From Gammaproteobacteria bacterium (GTDB lineage Bacteria > Pseudomonadota > Gammaproteobacteria > Steroidobacterales > Steroidobacteraceae): a stretch of DNA of 64,000 nucleotides. This document shows, one piece after another, positions 10,290 to 18,939 of the stretch. The position numbers and the translations under genes are program-made. The DNA lies in assembly GCA_028293745.1 (NCBI GenBank), contig JAQGOF010000127.1:22481-86480 (forward strand), given 5' to 3'. Below the pieces are notes generated by a model that was given only the letters and a program-made list of their open reading frames with translations, was not told the origin of the DNA and ran no database searches. How positions within the stretch are numbered: the first letter of the stretch is position 1; every line of letters begins with the position of its first letter.

Positions 10290-12920
10290 TTAGTTCTCGC
10301 TATCGGGCGGACTTTCCGCCAGCGGCTCTGCACCTTCTGCGGGCGTCGCGGTGAGGTCCCCGGAGGCAGCTTCGTCGACTACTTCGCCCTCCAGGTGCTC
10401 GATACGCTCGATGCCGGTCAACCGCTCGCCCTCAGCGAGCCGGATCAGCCGCACGCCTTGCGTGTTGCGCCCGAGTACCGATATCTCGTCCACCGGTGTT
10501 CGAACGAGCGTGCCGGTCGAGCTGATCAGCATGATTTCCTGACCGGCAACCACCTGCAGCGCAGCCACGGTCGTGCCGTTGCGATCGGAAGTTTGCAGCG
10601 CAATCACGCCCTGGCCGCCGCGGCCGTGCGACGGAAACTCTTCCAGAGGGGTCAGCTTTCCGTAACCGGTGGCCGAGGCTGTCAGAACGTTTCCTTCGCC
10701 AACCACGATCAAGGCAATGAGCTCCTGTCCCTCGCCGAGCTTGATGCCACGGACACCCGCAGCCTCGCGGCCCATCGGGCGCACTTCCTCTTCGTGGAAG
10801 CGGATGGCTTTGCCGCCGCTCGAGACCAGGATGACCTCGCGCTGCGAGTCGGTGAGCGCAACACCCACGAGCCGGTCGTTGTCGCGCAGATCGACACCGA
10901 TGATTCCACTCGAGCGGGGGCGCGAGAAGGCCGTGAGCGGGGTCTTCTTCACAGTGCCCTGGCTGGTCGCCATGAACACGAAATGCTGCTCGTCATATTG
11001 CTTGATGGGCAGCAGCGCGTTGATCTTCTCGCCCTCGCCCAGCGGCAGCAGATTCACCATGGGACGACCGCGGGCATTGCGTCCCGCCTGTGGCACTTCG
11101 TATACCTTCAGCCAGTAGACTTTGCCGCGGTTGGAGAAGCACAGCACAGTGTCATGTGTGTTCGCTACGAACAGCTTCTCCACGAAATCTTCGTCTTTCA
11201 CCGAAGTCGCCGCTTTACCGCGGCCGCCACGGCGTTGGGTCTGATATTCAGTCAGCGGTTGCGACTTCGCGTAACCCGTGTGCGACAACGTGACCACGAC
11301 GTCCTGCGGCTCGATCAGATCCTCGGTCGTCAGGTTCAGATGATCTCGGTTGATTTCGGTCCGCCGGGCATCGCCATACGCCTCGCGGATCTCGATGAGC
11401 TCGTCGCGAACGACCTGCGTGAGCCGCTCGGGCCGCGCCAGGATGTCGCCCAGATCGCGGATCTTCTCCAATAGCTCCTTGTACTCGGCGATGATCTTGT
11501 CCTGCTCGAGCCCTGTCAGGCGGTGCAGGCGCATGTCCAGGATCGCCTGGGCCTGAGCCTCGGAGAGATGGTACCCGCTGCCGTTCAGTCCAAAATCCGC
11601 GGCCAGTCCGTTCGGACGAGTGGAAATCGCGCCGGCGCCATCGAGAAGCTGCGGGACGATTCCCGCCGGCCACGGACGCGCCAGCAATGACGTACGCGCC
11701 TCAGCAGGTGACGGCGCCGCCTTGATCAACGTGATGATGTCGTCGATGTTCGCAAGCGCAATCGCAAGTCCTTCGAGGATATGAGCGCGCTCGCGGGCCT
11801 TGGCGAGATCGTAGATCGTCCGGCGGGTAACAACTTCGCGCCGATGCCGGATGAACGCATCCAGCATCTCTTTCAGAGACATCAACTTTGGCTGCCCGTC
11901 CTGCAAGGCGACCATGTTGATGCCAAACACCGTTTCCATCGGTGTCTGCGCGTAGAGGTTGTTGAGGACGATCTCGGTTACCTCACCGCGCTTGAGCTCG
12001 ATGACGATCCGCATGCCGTCCTTGTCGGACTCGTCACGCAGACCGTCGGAGGCGATACCGTCGAGCAGTTTCTCGCGAACGAGTTGCGCAATGCGCTCGA
12101 TCAGCCTCGCCTTGTTGACCTGAAACGGCAGCTCCGTGACGATGATAGCCTGTCGATCACCTTTACCGACGTCCTCGATCGACACGCGCGCGCGCACAGA
12201 CAATCGCCCGCGCCCGGTTCGATATGCGGTCGCGATTTCCTGTGCGCCGTTGATGATTCCGGCAGTCGGGAAATCCGGCCCCGGCACATACTGCATGAGT
12301 GCCGCAAGCGGCAACGAGGGGTCATCCAGCAGCGCGAGGCATGCGTTGACGATTTCGGTCAGGTTGTGGGGCGGGATGTTGGTCGCCATGCCCACCGCGA
12401 TGCCCGTCTGGCCGTTGACCAGCAGGTTGGGGATGCGGGCAGGCAGGACCGAGGGCTCAGTCTCGGATTCGTCGTAGTTCGGGGTGAAATCGACCGTTTC
12501 CTTGTCGATGTCAGCGAGCAGCTCGCTCGCGATGCGCGACATGCGTACTTCGGTGTAGCGCATGGCCGCGGGCGCGTCGCCATCGACCGAGCCGAAATTG
12601 CCCTGACCGTCCACGAGCAAATAGCGCATGGAAAACGGCTGCGCCATGCGAACGATAGTGTCGTAGACGGCCGTATCGCCGTGCGGATGGTATTTACCGA
12701 TAACGTCGCCGACGACGCGCGCGGACTTCTTGTAGGACTTGTTCCAGTCATTGCCGAGCTCCCGCATGGCGTGCAGGACGCGACGATGGACGGGCTTCAG
12801 GCCGTCGCGTACGTCGGGCAGTGCGCGCCCGACGATCACGCTCATGGCATAGTCGAGATAGGACTGCCGCATCTCGTCTTCGAGAGTGACGGTCAGAATT
12901 TCGCGTGCAATTTCGGCCAT
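10290..12920 (-). CDS. gyrA: DNA gyrase subunit A
   Basis: Breakage-reunion subunit of gyrase. From ATG 12920 the protein has 876 residues, matching E. coli (875). The catalytic tyrosine lies in [10 protein letters not shown]. The quinolone-determining region reads [11 protein letters not shown], so the position equivalent to E. coli Ser83 is Thr, as in wild-type Pseudomonas aeruginosa, and Asp87 is retained. The C-terminal beta-pinwheel includes the GyrA box QRRGGRGK. The open frame extends 60 codons upstream of ATG 12920 but that stretch is not gyrase-like. A 112-base region separates it from the divergent amidohydrolase gene. Confidence 0.98.
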   Translation of the reverse strand: MAEIAREILTVTLEDEMRQSYLDYAMSVIVGRALPDVRDGLKPVHRRVLHAMRELGNDWNKSYKKSARVVGDVIGKYHPHGDTAVYDTIVRMAQPFSMRYLLVDGQGNFGSVDGDAPAAMRYTEVRMSRIASELLADIDKETVDFTPNYDESETEPSVLPARIPNLLVNGQTGIAVGMATNIPPHNLTEIVNACLALLDDPSLPLAALMQYVPGPDFPTAGIINGAQEIATAYRTGRGRLSVRARVSIEDVGKGDRQAIIVTELPFQVNKARLIERIAQLVREKLLDGIASDGLRDESDKDGMRIVIELKRGEVTEIVLNNLYAQTPMETVFGINMVALQDGQPKLMSLKEMLDAFIRHRREVVTRRTIYDLAKARERAHILEGLAIALANIDDIITLIKAAPSPAEARTSLLARPWPAGIVPQLLDGAGAISTRPNGLAADFGLNGSGYHLSEAQAQAILDMRLHRLTGLEQDKIIAEYKELLEKIRDLGDILARPERLTQVVRDELIEIREAYGDARRTEINRDHLNLTTEDLIEPQDVVVTLSHTGYAKSQPLTEYQTQRRGGRGKAATSVKDEDFVEKLFVANTHDTVLCFSNRGKVYWLKVYEVPQAGRNARGRPMVNLLPLGEGEKINALLPIKQYDEQHFVFMATSQGTVKKTPLTAFSRPRSSGIIGVDLRDNDRLVGVALTDSQREVILVSSGGKAIRFHEEEVRPMGREAAGVRGIKLGEGQELIALIVVGEGNVLTASATGYGKLTPLEEFPSHGRGGQGVIALQTSDRNGTTVAALQVVAGQEIMLISSTGTLVRTPVDEISVLGRNTQGVRLIRLAEGERLTGIERIEHLEGEVVDEAASGDLTATPAEGAEPLAESPPDSEN

Positions 12921-13032
12921 TAAAAAAAGGCGCCCACAAAGGCTTGGTGAAAACGCCAATCTTAACACATAGGCACGTTCTCGACCCCTTTCGATATACT
13001 GCGCACTGCCATTTTCAAGCGCTTTCGCGCAA

Positions 13033-14316
13033 ATGCCGCCTGAACCCGCAGATCTGCTGATAGAAGCCCGCTGGGTGCTGCCGATAGCGCCTGTCAACAC
13101 CGTGCTCGCGGATCACGCCGTGGCCGTCACGTCGGGCCGGATCGTCGCTTTGGGGCCCATTGCGCAGATGAATGCGCGTTTCGAGCCGCGCGAGCGAGTG
13201 GTCCGTCGCGACCATGCGTTGCTGCCCGGATTCGTCAACGCGCACACACGTGCAGCCATGACGTTGTTTCGTGGGCTGCCTGTCCGCGGGCCACGGTCCC
13301 GGTGGCTCCGAGAGACAGTGCGTGCGGCTGAACAACGCTGCCTGAGTCCCGATTTCGTGCGCGAGGGAACGCAGCTGGCGATTGCAGAAATGTTGCGGGC
13401 GGGGATTACGTCATTTGCGGACATGTATTCGTTTCCGGAAGAGGCCGCGCGCGCTGCGTCTGCGGCTCGCGTGCGTGCTGCAATCGGACTACCTGTCGCT
13501 GACGCGCCTAGTGTTTGGGCCGATAGCGCCACTGCGTACTTCGAGAAGGCGGAACAACTCTGGGACGAGTACAAGGCGGATCCCTGGGTGTGTCTCTACT
13601 TTGCGCCGCACGACGCCGCCGAGGTCTCGGATGAGACCCTGATCAGAGTGCGGCGCGTCGCCGATGAATTGGATGCCCGCGTCGCGATGGAATCTCCGCC
13701 GCTCCAGCGGTTGCATGAGCTGGGACTACTGCGGCCTGGCTTTACCGCGATCGGCCTGAAGGCTGGCCTGAAGAATAATGAAGATTCACCCCTCATTGCG
13801 ACCACCGGAATTTGCGTGGTCGCGTGCGTGCAGTCGGCTCTCAGGCTCGGCGGTGGTGCCGCGTCGATTGCGCAATTGCCCCTTTCGAGCATGGTGGGGC
13901 AACACGTGACCGTGGGGTTTGGCACGGGCGACCCGCCCAGCGTCGGGGCGCTCGACTTACTCGCCGAGGGGCGCGTGGCAGCGCTGATCGACAATGGTCT
14001 GACTGCGGGAGAGACGCTGCGCATGGCGACCCTCGGTGGCGCAACGGCCCTTGGGCTTGGTCCCGTGACGGGCTCGATCGAACCCGGCAAATACGCCGAC
14101 CTGGTCTGCTTCGATCTGAATCGACTTTCATGTCAGCCGACATTGCGAATACCCGAGTCAATCTTGTTCGGCGCAGCGCGCGAGCAAGTAAGCGACGTAT
14201 GGACCTCGGGCCGCGCTGCTGTCGCTGGCGGCCACGTCCTTGCGTTTGACGAGCAGGAACTCACCACATTTGCCCAGAAGTGGTCGCAACGTGTGGGTAC
14301 AGGAGACTTATCATGA
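13033..14316 (+). CDS. MtaD-like amidohydrolase lacking metal-binding residues (probable pseudoenzyme)
   Basis: The 427 residues follow the TRZ/ATZ/MtaD (5'-methylthioadenosine/S-adenosylhomocysteine deaminase) fold, and the locus between gyrA and ubiG is where Pseudomonas keeps mtaD. The metal and catalytic positions have changed: HxH in the first strand is HTR ([15 protein letters not shown]), the segment that normally carries HMHLHET is shortened to VAMESPP, the next strand His is missing (AIGLKAGL), and GTDG is GTGDPP. The frame is unbroken and overlaps ubiG by an ATGA, so it appears to be expressed. It is unlikely to be a zinc deaminase; a structural or regulatory role is possible. mtnA, usually adjacent in Pseudomonas, is absent. 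Confidence 0.8.
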   Translation: MPPEPADLLIEARWVLPIAPVNTVLADHAVAVTSGRIVALGPIAQMNARFEPRERVVRRDHALLPGFVNAHTRAAMTLFRGLPVRGPRSRWLRETVRAAEQRCLSPDFVREGTQLAIAEMLRAGITSFADMYSFPEEAARAASAARVRAAIGLPVADAPSVWADSATAYFEKAEQLWDEYKADPWVCLYFAPHDAAEVSDETLIRVRRVADELDARVAMESPPLQRLHELGLLRPGFTAIGLKAGLKNNEDSPLIATTGICVVACVQSALRLGGGAASIAQLPLSSMVGQHVTVGFGTGDPPSVGALDLLAEGRVAALIDNGLTAGETLRMATLGGATALGLGPVTGSIEPGKYADLVCFDLNRLSCQPTLRIPESILFGAAREQVSDVWTSGRAAVAGGHVLAFDEQELTTFAQKWSQRVGTGDLS

Positions 14317-15029
14317 ACGTACCCGGGACGAATGCCGATCGCAGTGAGGTCGGAAAGTTCGATTCGTTATCCAGCCGGTTCTGGGATGCACGGGGCGAGT
14401 TTCGCCCCCTCCATATCCTGAACCCCGTCCGGGCGAAATTCGTGACCGAGCGGGCGGCGATTGCCGGTGCTCGTGTCCTCGACGTGGGATGCGGCGGTGG
14501 CCTGTTGTGTGAGGCGCTGGCGCGCGCCGGTGCCCAGGTGACGGGCATCGATCTGGCGCCGGGAATGATCGAAGTCGCGCGCTTGCACGCCGCGGAGCAA
14601 GGACTCGACATCACCTACAGGGTCGTGTCCGCCGAGGAGATCGCGAGCGCAAATCCGGCCGGTTTCGATGTAGTCACCTGCATGGAGATGCTCGAGCACG
14701 TGCCGGACCCTGAGCGGATGACAGGGACATTGGGGACGCTGGTCAGGCCAGGGGGTGCCCTGTTCATCTCCACGATCAACCGCAATTTGAAATCCTTCCT
14801 GTTGGCGATCGTTGCGGCCGAATACCTTCTCAACCTGATTCCACGGGGCACGCACGAATACGAGCGTCTGATACGGCCTTCGCAGCTGGATCGTTGGGCA
14901 CGGGGCGCGGGTCTGTCGCTGCGTGAGCTTGCGGGCCTCGAATTCAATCCGCTCACCTCGAGCTGTCACCTAAGCCGCGATCCCTCGGTGAATTACCTGG
15001 CGCACCTGGAGCGGACTGCCTCCGCGTAA
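14313..15029 (+). CDS. ubiG: Ubiquinone biosynthesis O-methyltransferase
   Basis: SAM-dependent methyltransferase acting at both O-methylation steps of ubiquinone synthesis, usually at the inner membrane face. SAM motif I is LDVGCGGGLLCEAL (near residue 55), followed by VTGIDLAPGMIE and the family-specific MEMLEHVPDP. The region FISTINRNLKSFLLAI carries the amphipathic membrane-contacting stretch typical of UbiG. Start at ATG 14313, eight bases after an AGGAG and overlapping the preceding gene's TGA. Length 238 residues, as expected. Confidence 0.96.
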   Translation: MNVPGTNADRSEVGKFDSLSSRFWDARGEFRPLHILNPVRAKFVTERAAIAGARVLDVGCGGGLLCEALARAGAQVTGIDLAPGMIEVARLHAAEQGLDITYRVVSAEEIASANPAGFDVVTCMEMLEHVPDPERMTGTLGTLVRPGGALFISTINRNLKSFLLAIVAAEYLLNLIPRGTHEYERLIRPSQLDRWARGAGLSLRELAGLEFNPLTSSCHLSRDPSVNYLAHLERTASA

Positions 15030-15048
15030 TGCCTGATGAGCGCCTGAA

Positions 15049-16485
15049 ATGAGCGAACCGGCGTTGTGGGCGATCGTCGTGTTGGCGGCGTTGCTGACGG
15101 GGTCCCTGCTGGGATTCCTGGTAGCGCAGGTTCGTGCCGGCCAGCGGATTGGGCAGCTCAGGGTGGATCTCGAGGCGACCCGCGTGCGGCTCGAGAGCGA
15201 GACACGGCTGGAGGCGGAGCGCGTTGCGCTGCTGGAAGACTCCGAGGATCGGCTGCGTTCGGCGTTTGACTCACTTGCCGGACAAACGCTCCGCGACAAC
15301 AGTGAGATGTTCCTGCGCATGGCCCGGGAGGCTCTCGGGCGCGATCAGGTAGTCGCCCAGGCTTCGTTGAAGGAGCGCGAAACAGCTATCGCACAGCTGG
15401 TTGAGCCGTTGCGCGCGGCGCTCGAGAAAACAGAAGCGCAAGTGCAGGCGTTGGAGCACGAACGTCGCGACGCGTTTGCCAGCCTGCGCACTCAGATCGA
15501 GATGCTCACCACCGGCCAATCTTTATTACAGCGCGAGACGCGCAACCTGGTGACAGCTCTGCGCCGTCCGGAGGTACGCGGTCGGTGGGGTGAGCTGACC
15601 TTGCGTCGAATCGTCGAACTCGCCGGGATGTCCGCGCATTGCGATTTCACCGAACAGTTACACGTCGTTGGTGACGAGGGTGCATTGCGGCCCGATTTGG
15701 TTGTGCACATGCCCGACGCTCGCGACTTGGTCGTGGATGTGAAAACTCCACTGGATGCCTTCCTCGAGGCCCTCGAGGCCACAACCGAGGAAGGACGCCT
15801 GTTCCAACTCAAGCGCCACGCGCAACACGTCGAAACCCGGGTGCGTCAACTGGCCTCGAAAAACTACTGGGCGCAATTCGAGCGCAGCCCTGAGTTCGCG
15901 ATCCTCTTTCTACCGGGCGACCAGTTCCTGGCTGCGGCGCTGGCAGAAAGAACCGACCTCCTCGAGACTGCTCTCAAGCAGAACGTGATCATCGCAACGC
16001 CATCAACATTGATTGCGTTGCTGAAGACGGTTGCGTACGGGTGGCGCCAATCGGCGGTGGCGCACAATACCGCCATCATTCGCGAGCTTGGTCAGGAGCT
16101 GTATCGGAGACTGGGGAATTTCACGAGCCATCTCGGCCGCGCCGGGGCCCGGTTGGGCGCCGCCGTGGAGGCGTATAACGCCGCGGTGGGGTCGCTGGAG
16201 CGGCAGGTGTTACCCCAGGCGCGACGGTTCACTGAGCTTGGAGTTACGGCGGACTCGCCGATAGCGGCTTTGGACTCGGTTGATGCGCTAGCGCGGGTGC
16301 CCCTGACAACTCCCACTCCAAGCGATGTGGCCGTGTCTGAGACCGACGTTGAGGCGCCGGCTACGCGCAGCATGAATGGCGCCTCGAACGCGGCTGCCGC
16401 GAGCGACCCAAACGCACCGGCGCACGCCAAGACATCTGGCAGTGACTCTACAGCCTCAGGCCAGAGTGATGCCTGTAACACCTGA
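15049..16485 (+). CDS. rmuC: DNA recombination protein RmuC
   Basis: RmuC is a PD-(D/E)XK-like nuclease-family protein that limits inversions at short repeats. An N-terminal hydrophobic anchor (about residues 4-22) is followed by a long coiled coil (to about residue 170) and the RmuC core: RRPEVRGRWGELTLRRIVEL, DLVVDVKTPLDAFLEAL and the FLPGDQFLAAAL and ATPSTLIALLKTVAYGW blocks. The last 60 residues are low complexity (Thr, Ala, Ser) and overlap the next gene by 17 bases. It occupies the place where mupP usually lies between ubiG and yciK in Pseudomonas. Confidence 0.95.
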   Translation: MSEPALWAIVVLAALLTGSLLGFLVAQVRAGQRIGQLRVDLEATRVRLESETRLEAERVALLEDSEDRLRSAFDSLAGQTLRDNSEMFLRMAREALGRDQVVAQASLKERETAIAQLVEPLRAALEKTEAQVQALEHERRDAFASLRTQIEMLTTGQSLLQRETRNLVTALRRPEVRGRWGELTLRRIVELAGMSAHCDFTEQLHVVGDEGALRPDLVVHMPDARDLVVDVKTPLDAFLEALEATTEEGRLFQLKRHAQHVETRVRQLASKNYWAQFERSPEFAILFLPGDQFLAAALAERTDLLETALKQNVIIATPSTLIALLKTVAYGWRQSAVAHNTAIIRELGQELYRRLGNFTSHLGRAGARLGAAVEAYNAAVGSLERQVLPQARRFTELGVTADSPIAALDSVDALARVPLTTPTPSDVAVSETDVEAPATRSMNGASNAAAASDPNAPAHAKTSGSDSTASGQSDACNT

Positions 16486-17365
16486 GTCGCATTCGGCCCG
16501 ATATTTCGCGCTGCTCTACTCGCCCGTACCCCAACGACTCGCACTCGATGCCCTGTTCGGTATCGAACGCGAAATCTCTGAGAGCCTGCGCCCTGGGCTC
16601 GACCATCACGTAGCGCATTCACGCCTGCAGTGGTGGCGCGAGGAGTGCGAACGCGCGGCTGTCGGGCGTCCCGTGCATCCGCTGACGCGCGCGTTGGCAG
16701 ATGCGGTGACCGCGGTATCATCGTCCACCTCAGCCTCGAGATCGCCCGCGCGCGCCCGTGCAGATCCCCTCTCACAGCTCGGGGGTCTGTGCGGCCTCGT
16801 TGATGTCGCAGTGTGGGATCTCGCGGGCGCGACGTTTGAAACCCGTCGCGAACTGACCGCCTACTGCGAACGATGGTCTGCGGCGATGATTGAGCCGTTT
16901 GCCCCAAGGAACGCTCCGGATACCGCAGCGACGCCAGACACGCGAATCGGGAACTGGAGTACCCTGGGTGCTGCAATGCGCGAGATCGAAATGCTCTCCC
17001 ATTTGGCGCGCGAGGCACATTACGGCAGGCTGCGCGTCCCCTTAGACGAACTCGAAAGCGCCAAAGCGGACCCCGGCGTGCTTGCGAAGCCACCGTGGCC
17101 TGCTGCGGTCGTAGAACTACTTCGTGCCCGACACGAGTCACTCCGCGATGAGATCACGCGCGCCCTCAGCGACGTGGATGGCGCGCAACAACCGGGGCTG
17201 CGTGGTCTTCTCGTATGGGCTGGACTGGTTCGGCGATCATCGCAGCGCACCGAAGACGCTTTGCCAGACCGTTTACGTCTCGGACGATTCGACGCAGTCG
17301 CCGACGCCTGGCTCGCATGGCGTGTTGCGCGACGAGCAACAATTGGTCGATTCAGGTTGAATTGA
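16469..17365 (+). CDS. Phytoene/squalene-synthase-like protein without Asp-rich motifs
   Basis: Helical all-alpha protein of 298 residues resembling the squalene/phytoene synthase family: the opening RYFALLYSPVPQRLALDALF, the HSRLQWWREE helix and a GRLRVPLDEL segment align with that fold. The aspartates that bind magnesium and diphosphate are absent at the first site (GIEREISES region) and changed at the second (SHLAREAHYGRLR instead of NxxRDxxxD). It therefore looks like the non-enzymatic branch that includes the complex I assembly factor NDUFAF6. That function is inference only. ATG 16469 starts inside the end of rmuC. Confidence 0.7.
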   Translation: MPVTPESHSARYFALLYSPVPQRLALDALFGIEREISESLRPGLDHHVAHSRLQWWREECERAAVGRPVHPLTRALADAVTAVSSSTSASRSPARARADPLSQLGGLCGLVDVAVWDLAGATFETRRELTAYCERWSAAMIEPFAPRNAPDTAATPDTRIGNWSTLGAAMREIEMLSHLAREAHYGRLRVPLDELESAKADPGVLAKPPWPAAVVELLRARHESLRDEITRALSDVDGAQQPGLRGLLVWAGLVRRSSQRTEDALPDRLRLGRFDAVADAWLAWRVARRATIGRFRLN

Positions 17366-17407
17366 CCCGACTATGGCCAAAGTGGAGTTAACTAGGGTGG
17401 AGTCAAG

Positions 17408-18169
17408 ATGAGCGATTCGTTCGATCCGCGTACTCATAACGCCCGCCCGGATGAACTTGCGGGACGTGTGATTGCAGTTACCGGTGCCAGCAGCGGAATT
17501 GGACGTGCGGTTGCTCTCGCCTGCGCACGTTTCGGCGCAACGGTAATCCTGGTCGGACGAAATGCGCGCAAGCTGGAAGCCGTGCACACCGAAATCGAAA
17601 CCGCGGGCGGCCCCGAGCCGACAATCGCTGTGTTGGATCTAGAGAAGGCAATAGCGTCCGATTATGACCAGCTCGCGGCTGCAGTGTTGGAACGCTTTGG
17701 CCGGCTCGACGGCCTTCTGCATAACGCAGGTATCCTCGGAACCCTGTCACCCATCGAGCACTACGACGTACCCACATGGTGCCGGGTGATGCACGTCAAC
17801 GTCACGGCAGCATTTGCGCTTACGCAGGTATTGCTGCCAGCACTTAAGAGATCACCAGACGCATCGGTTCTCTTTACTTCAAGCTCCGTTGGCCGACGGG
17901 GCCGTGCCTACTGGGGCGCGTACGCCGTTTCCAAGTTCGCAACCGAGGGCTTCATGCAGGTATTCGCGGCTGAATTGGAAAACATCACGTCCATCCGTGT
18001 GAACTCGCTGAATCCGGGGCGAGCGCGGACCATGATGCGACGGCAGGCCTATCCCGCCGAAGACCTCAACTCGCTGCCAATGCCCGAGACTTTGACGGGT
18101 CCCTACATCGCGTTACTCGGCCCCGCGAGTCGCGACGTCACGGGCAGAACATTCGACGCCCAGTCGTGA
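17408..18169 (+). CDS. yciK: YciK-type short-chain dehydrogenase
   Basis: Classical SDR of 253 residues: cofactor motif TGASSGIGRAVA (residues 26-37), the NAG motif in LLHNAGILG, catalytic Ser in SSSVGRRGRA and YAVSK as the Tyr/Lys pair. Arg after the second strand (VGRNARKL) favours NADP(H). The C-terminal pattern RTMMRRQAYPAED is that of the YciK subgroup, whose substrate is not established. It follows the phytoene-synthase-like gene by 42 bases and starts a few bases after a purine-rich site. Confidence 0.9.
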   Translation: MSDSFDPRTHNARPDELAGRVIAVTGASSGIGRAVALACARFGATVILVGRNARKLEAVHTEIETAGGPEPTIAVLDLEKAIASDYDQLAAAVLERFGRLDGLLHNAGILGTLSPIEHYDVPTWCRVMHVNVTAAFALTQVLLPALKRSPDASVLFTSSSVGRRGRAYWGAYAVSKFATEGFMQVFAAELENITSIRVNSLNPGRARTMMRRQAYPAEDLNSLPMPETLTGPYIALLGPASRDVTGRTFDAQS

Positions 18170-18199
18170 ACGCATTCTGCGTTCAGTCAGAGCGCTGAC
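18167..18199 (+). other. Two tandem hairpins after yciK
   Basis: Immediately at the yciK stop, TGAACGCA-3 nt-TGCGTTCA forms a perfect 8-bp stem, followed at once by GTCAG-4 nt-CTGAC. No T tract follows, so this may be a 3'-end stabiliser or a factor-dependent stop between yciK and the MarR gene. Confidence 0.4.
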
Positions 18200-18288
18200 C
18201 AAACAAAGGAGCCTTTGCGGCATATTGTCCGTCCAACTTGGTTTCCCAGGAAACTAAAATGGCGCAAGACATATGTGTTGGAGGTTGC

Positions 18289-18939
18289 ATGGAACGCAGA
18301 TCTACCCATTTCCGCGGGCGCGGACTCGTGAGAACGACCTGGCAACCAATCACCCAGGCCCAGTGGCTCTGTAGCTACTGGTTGAAGCGCGCCGACAGGC
18401 GTATTTCGACGAGTTTCGCCGTGGACCTGAAGGCGTGGGGCATCATTGCTTCCGAGTGGGCAGCACTGCGTGAAATGTACAGGCCAGGTCGAAATTCGTC
18501 TCTCGGGCTCGCGACGGCAATCGGGATGACCAAAGGAGGCGCGTCAAAGCTGGTTGACCGCCTGGTGAGGAAAGGTTTGGCAAGAAGGACGGTTGGAGAA
18601 CTGGATCGGCGCTGTCGCCCAGTGGGACTCACCAGGCGCGGCAAGAATTTCGTATGGCATTTGGCGATGCGCGAGGAAGACATTGACCATGAGTTTTTCG
18701 GCAAGGACATCCGGCGCCGGGGCATGATGCGCGCACTGAAGCGCCTCGTTCATGCGTGGCGGGACAAGCGTGTGTACGTGTGGGACGTACCGGCATGGAA
18801 AGCGCCATCGGGCGAAGGCCTTCGTTATTATTCTGCTGCGGCTCGCCCACCCTCCGCCGCTCCCCCACCCTCTGCAGTCGCCAGCAATGCTTCCAACTCC
18901 TCGGACGATAGCTCGCGAAATCTGCCGCGCGACAAATGA
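18289..18939 (+). CDS. MarR-family winged-helix regulator
   Basis: The central 100 residues form a MarR winged helix: SEWAALREMYRPG, recognition region GLATAIGMTKGGASKLVDRL, then the wing RRTVGELDRRCRPVGLTRRG. The ligand and targets are unknown. ATG 18289 is preceded by GGAGG at 18280-18284; an in-frame ATG at 18259 with AGGA at good spacing is equally plausible and adds 10 residues. The last 35 residues are Ala/Pro/Ser-rich and lie antisense to the 3' end of the RluB-like gene over 112 bases, so the tail may be a by-product of a missing earlier stop. Confidence 0.75.
   Translation: MERRSTHFRGRGLVRTTWQPITQAQWLCSYWLKRADRRISTSFAVDLKAWGIIASEWAALREMYRPGRNSSLGLATAIGMTKGGASKLVDRLVRKGLARRTVGELDRRCRPVGLTRRGKNFVWHLAMREEDIDHEFFGKDIRRRGMMRALKRLVHAWRDKRVYVWDVPAWKAPSGEGLRYYSAAARPPSAAPPPSAVASNASNSSDDSSRNLPRDK

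Noticed and set aside
10209..11474. Open frame of 421 codons opposite gyrA
   Set aside because: Antisense to the conserved gyrase C-terminal domain.
12600..12720. Thr at the GyrA Ser83 position as an acquired quinolone resistance mutation
   Set aside because: Thr is the wild-type residue in other gammaproteobacteria, so no resistance can be inferred.
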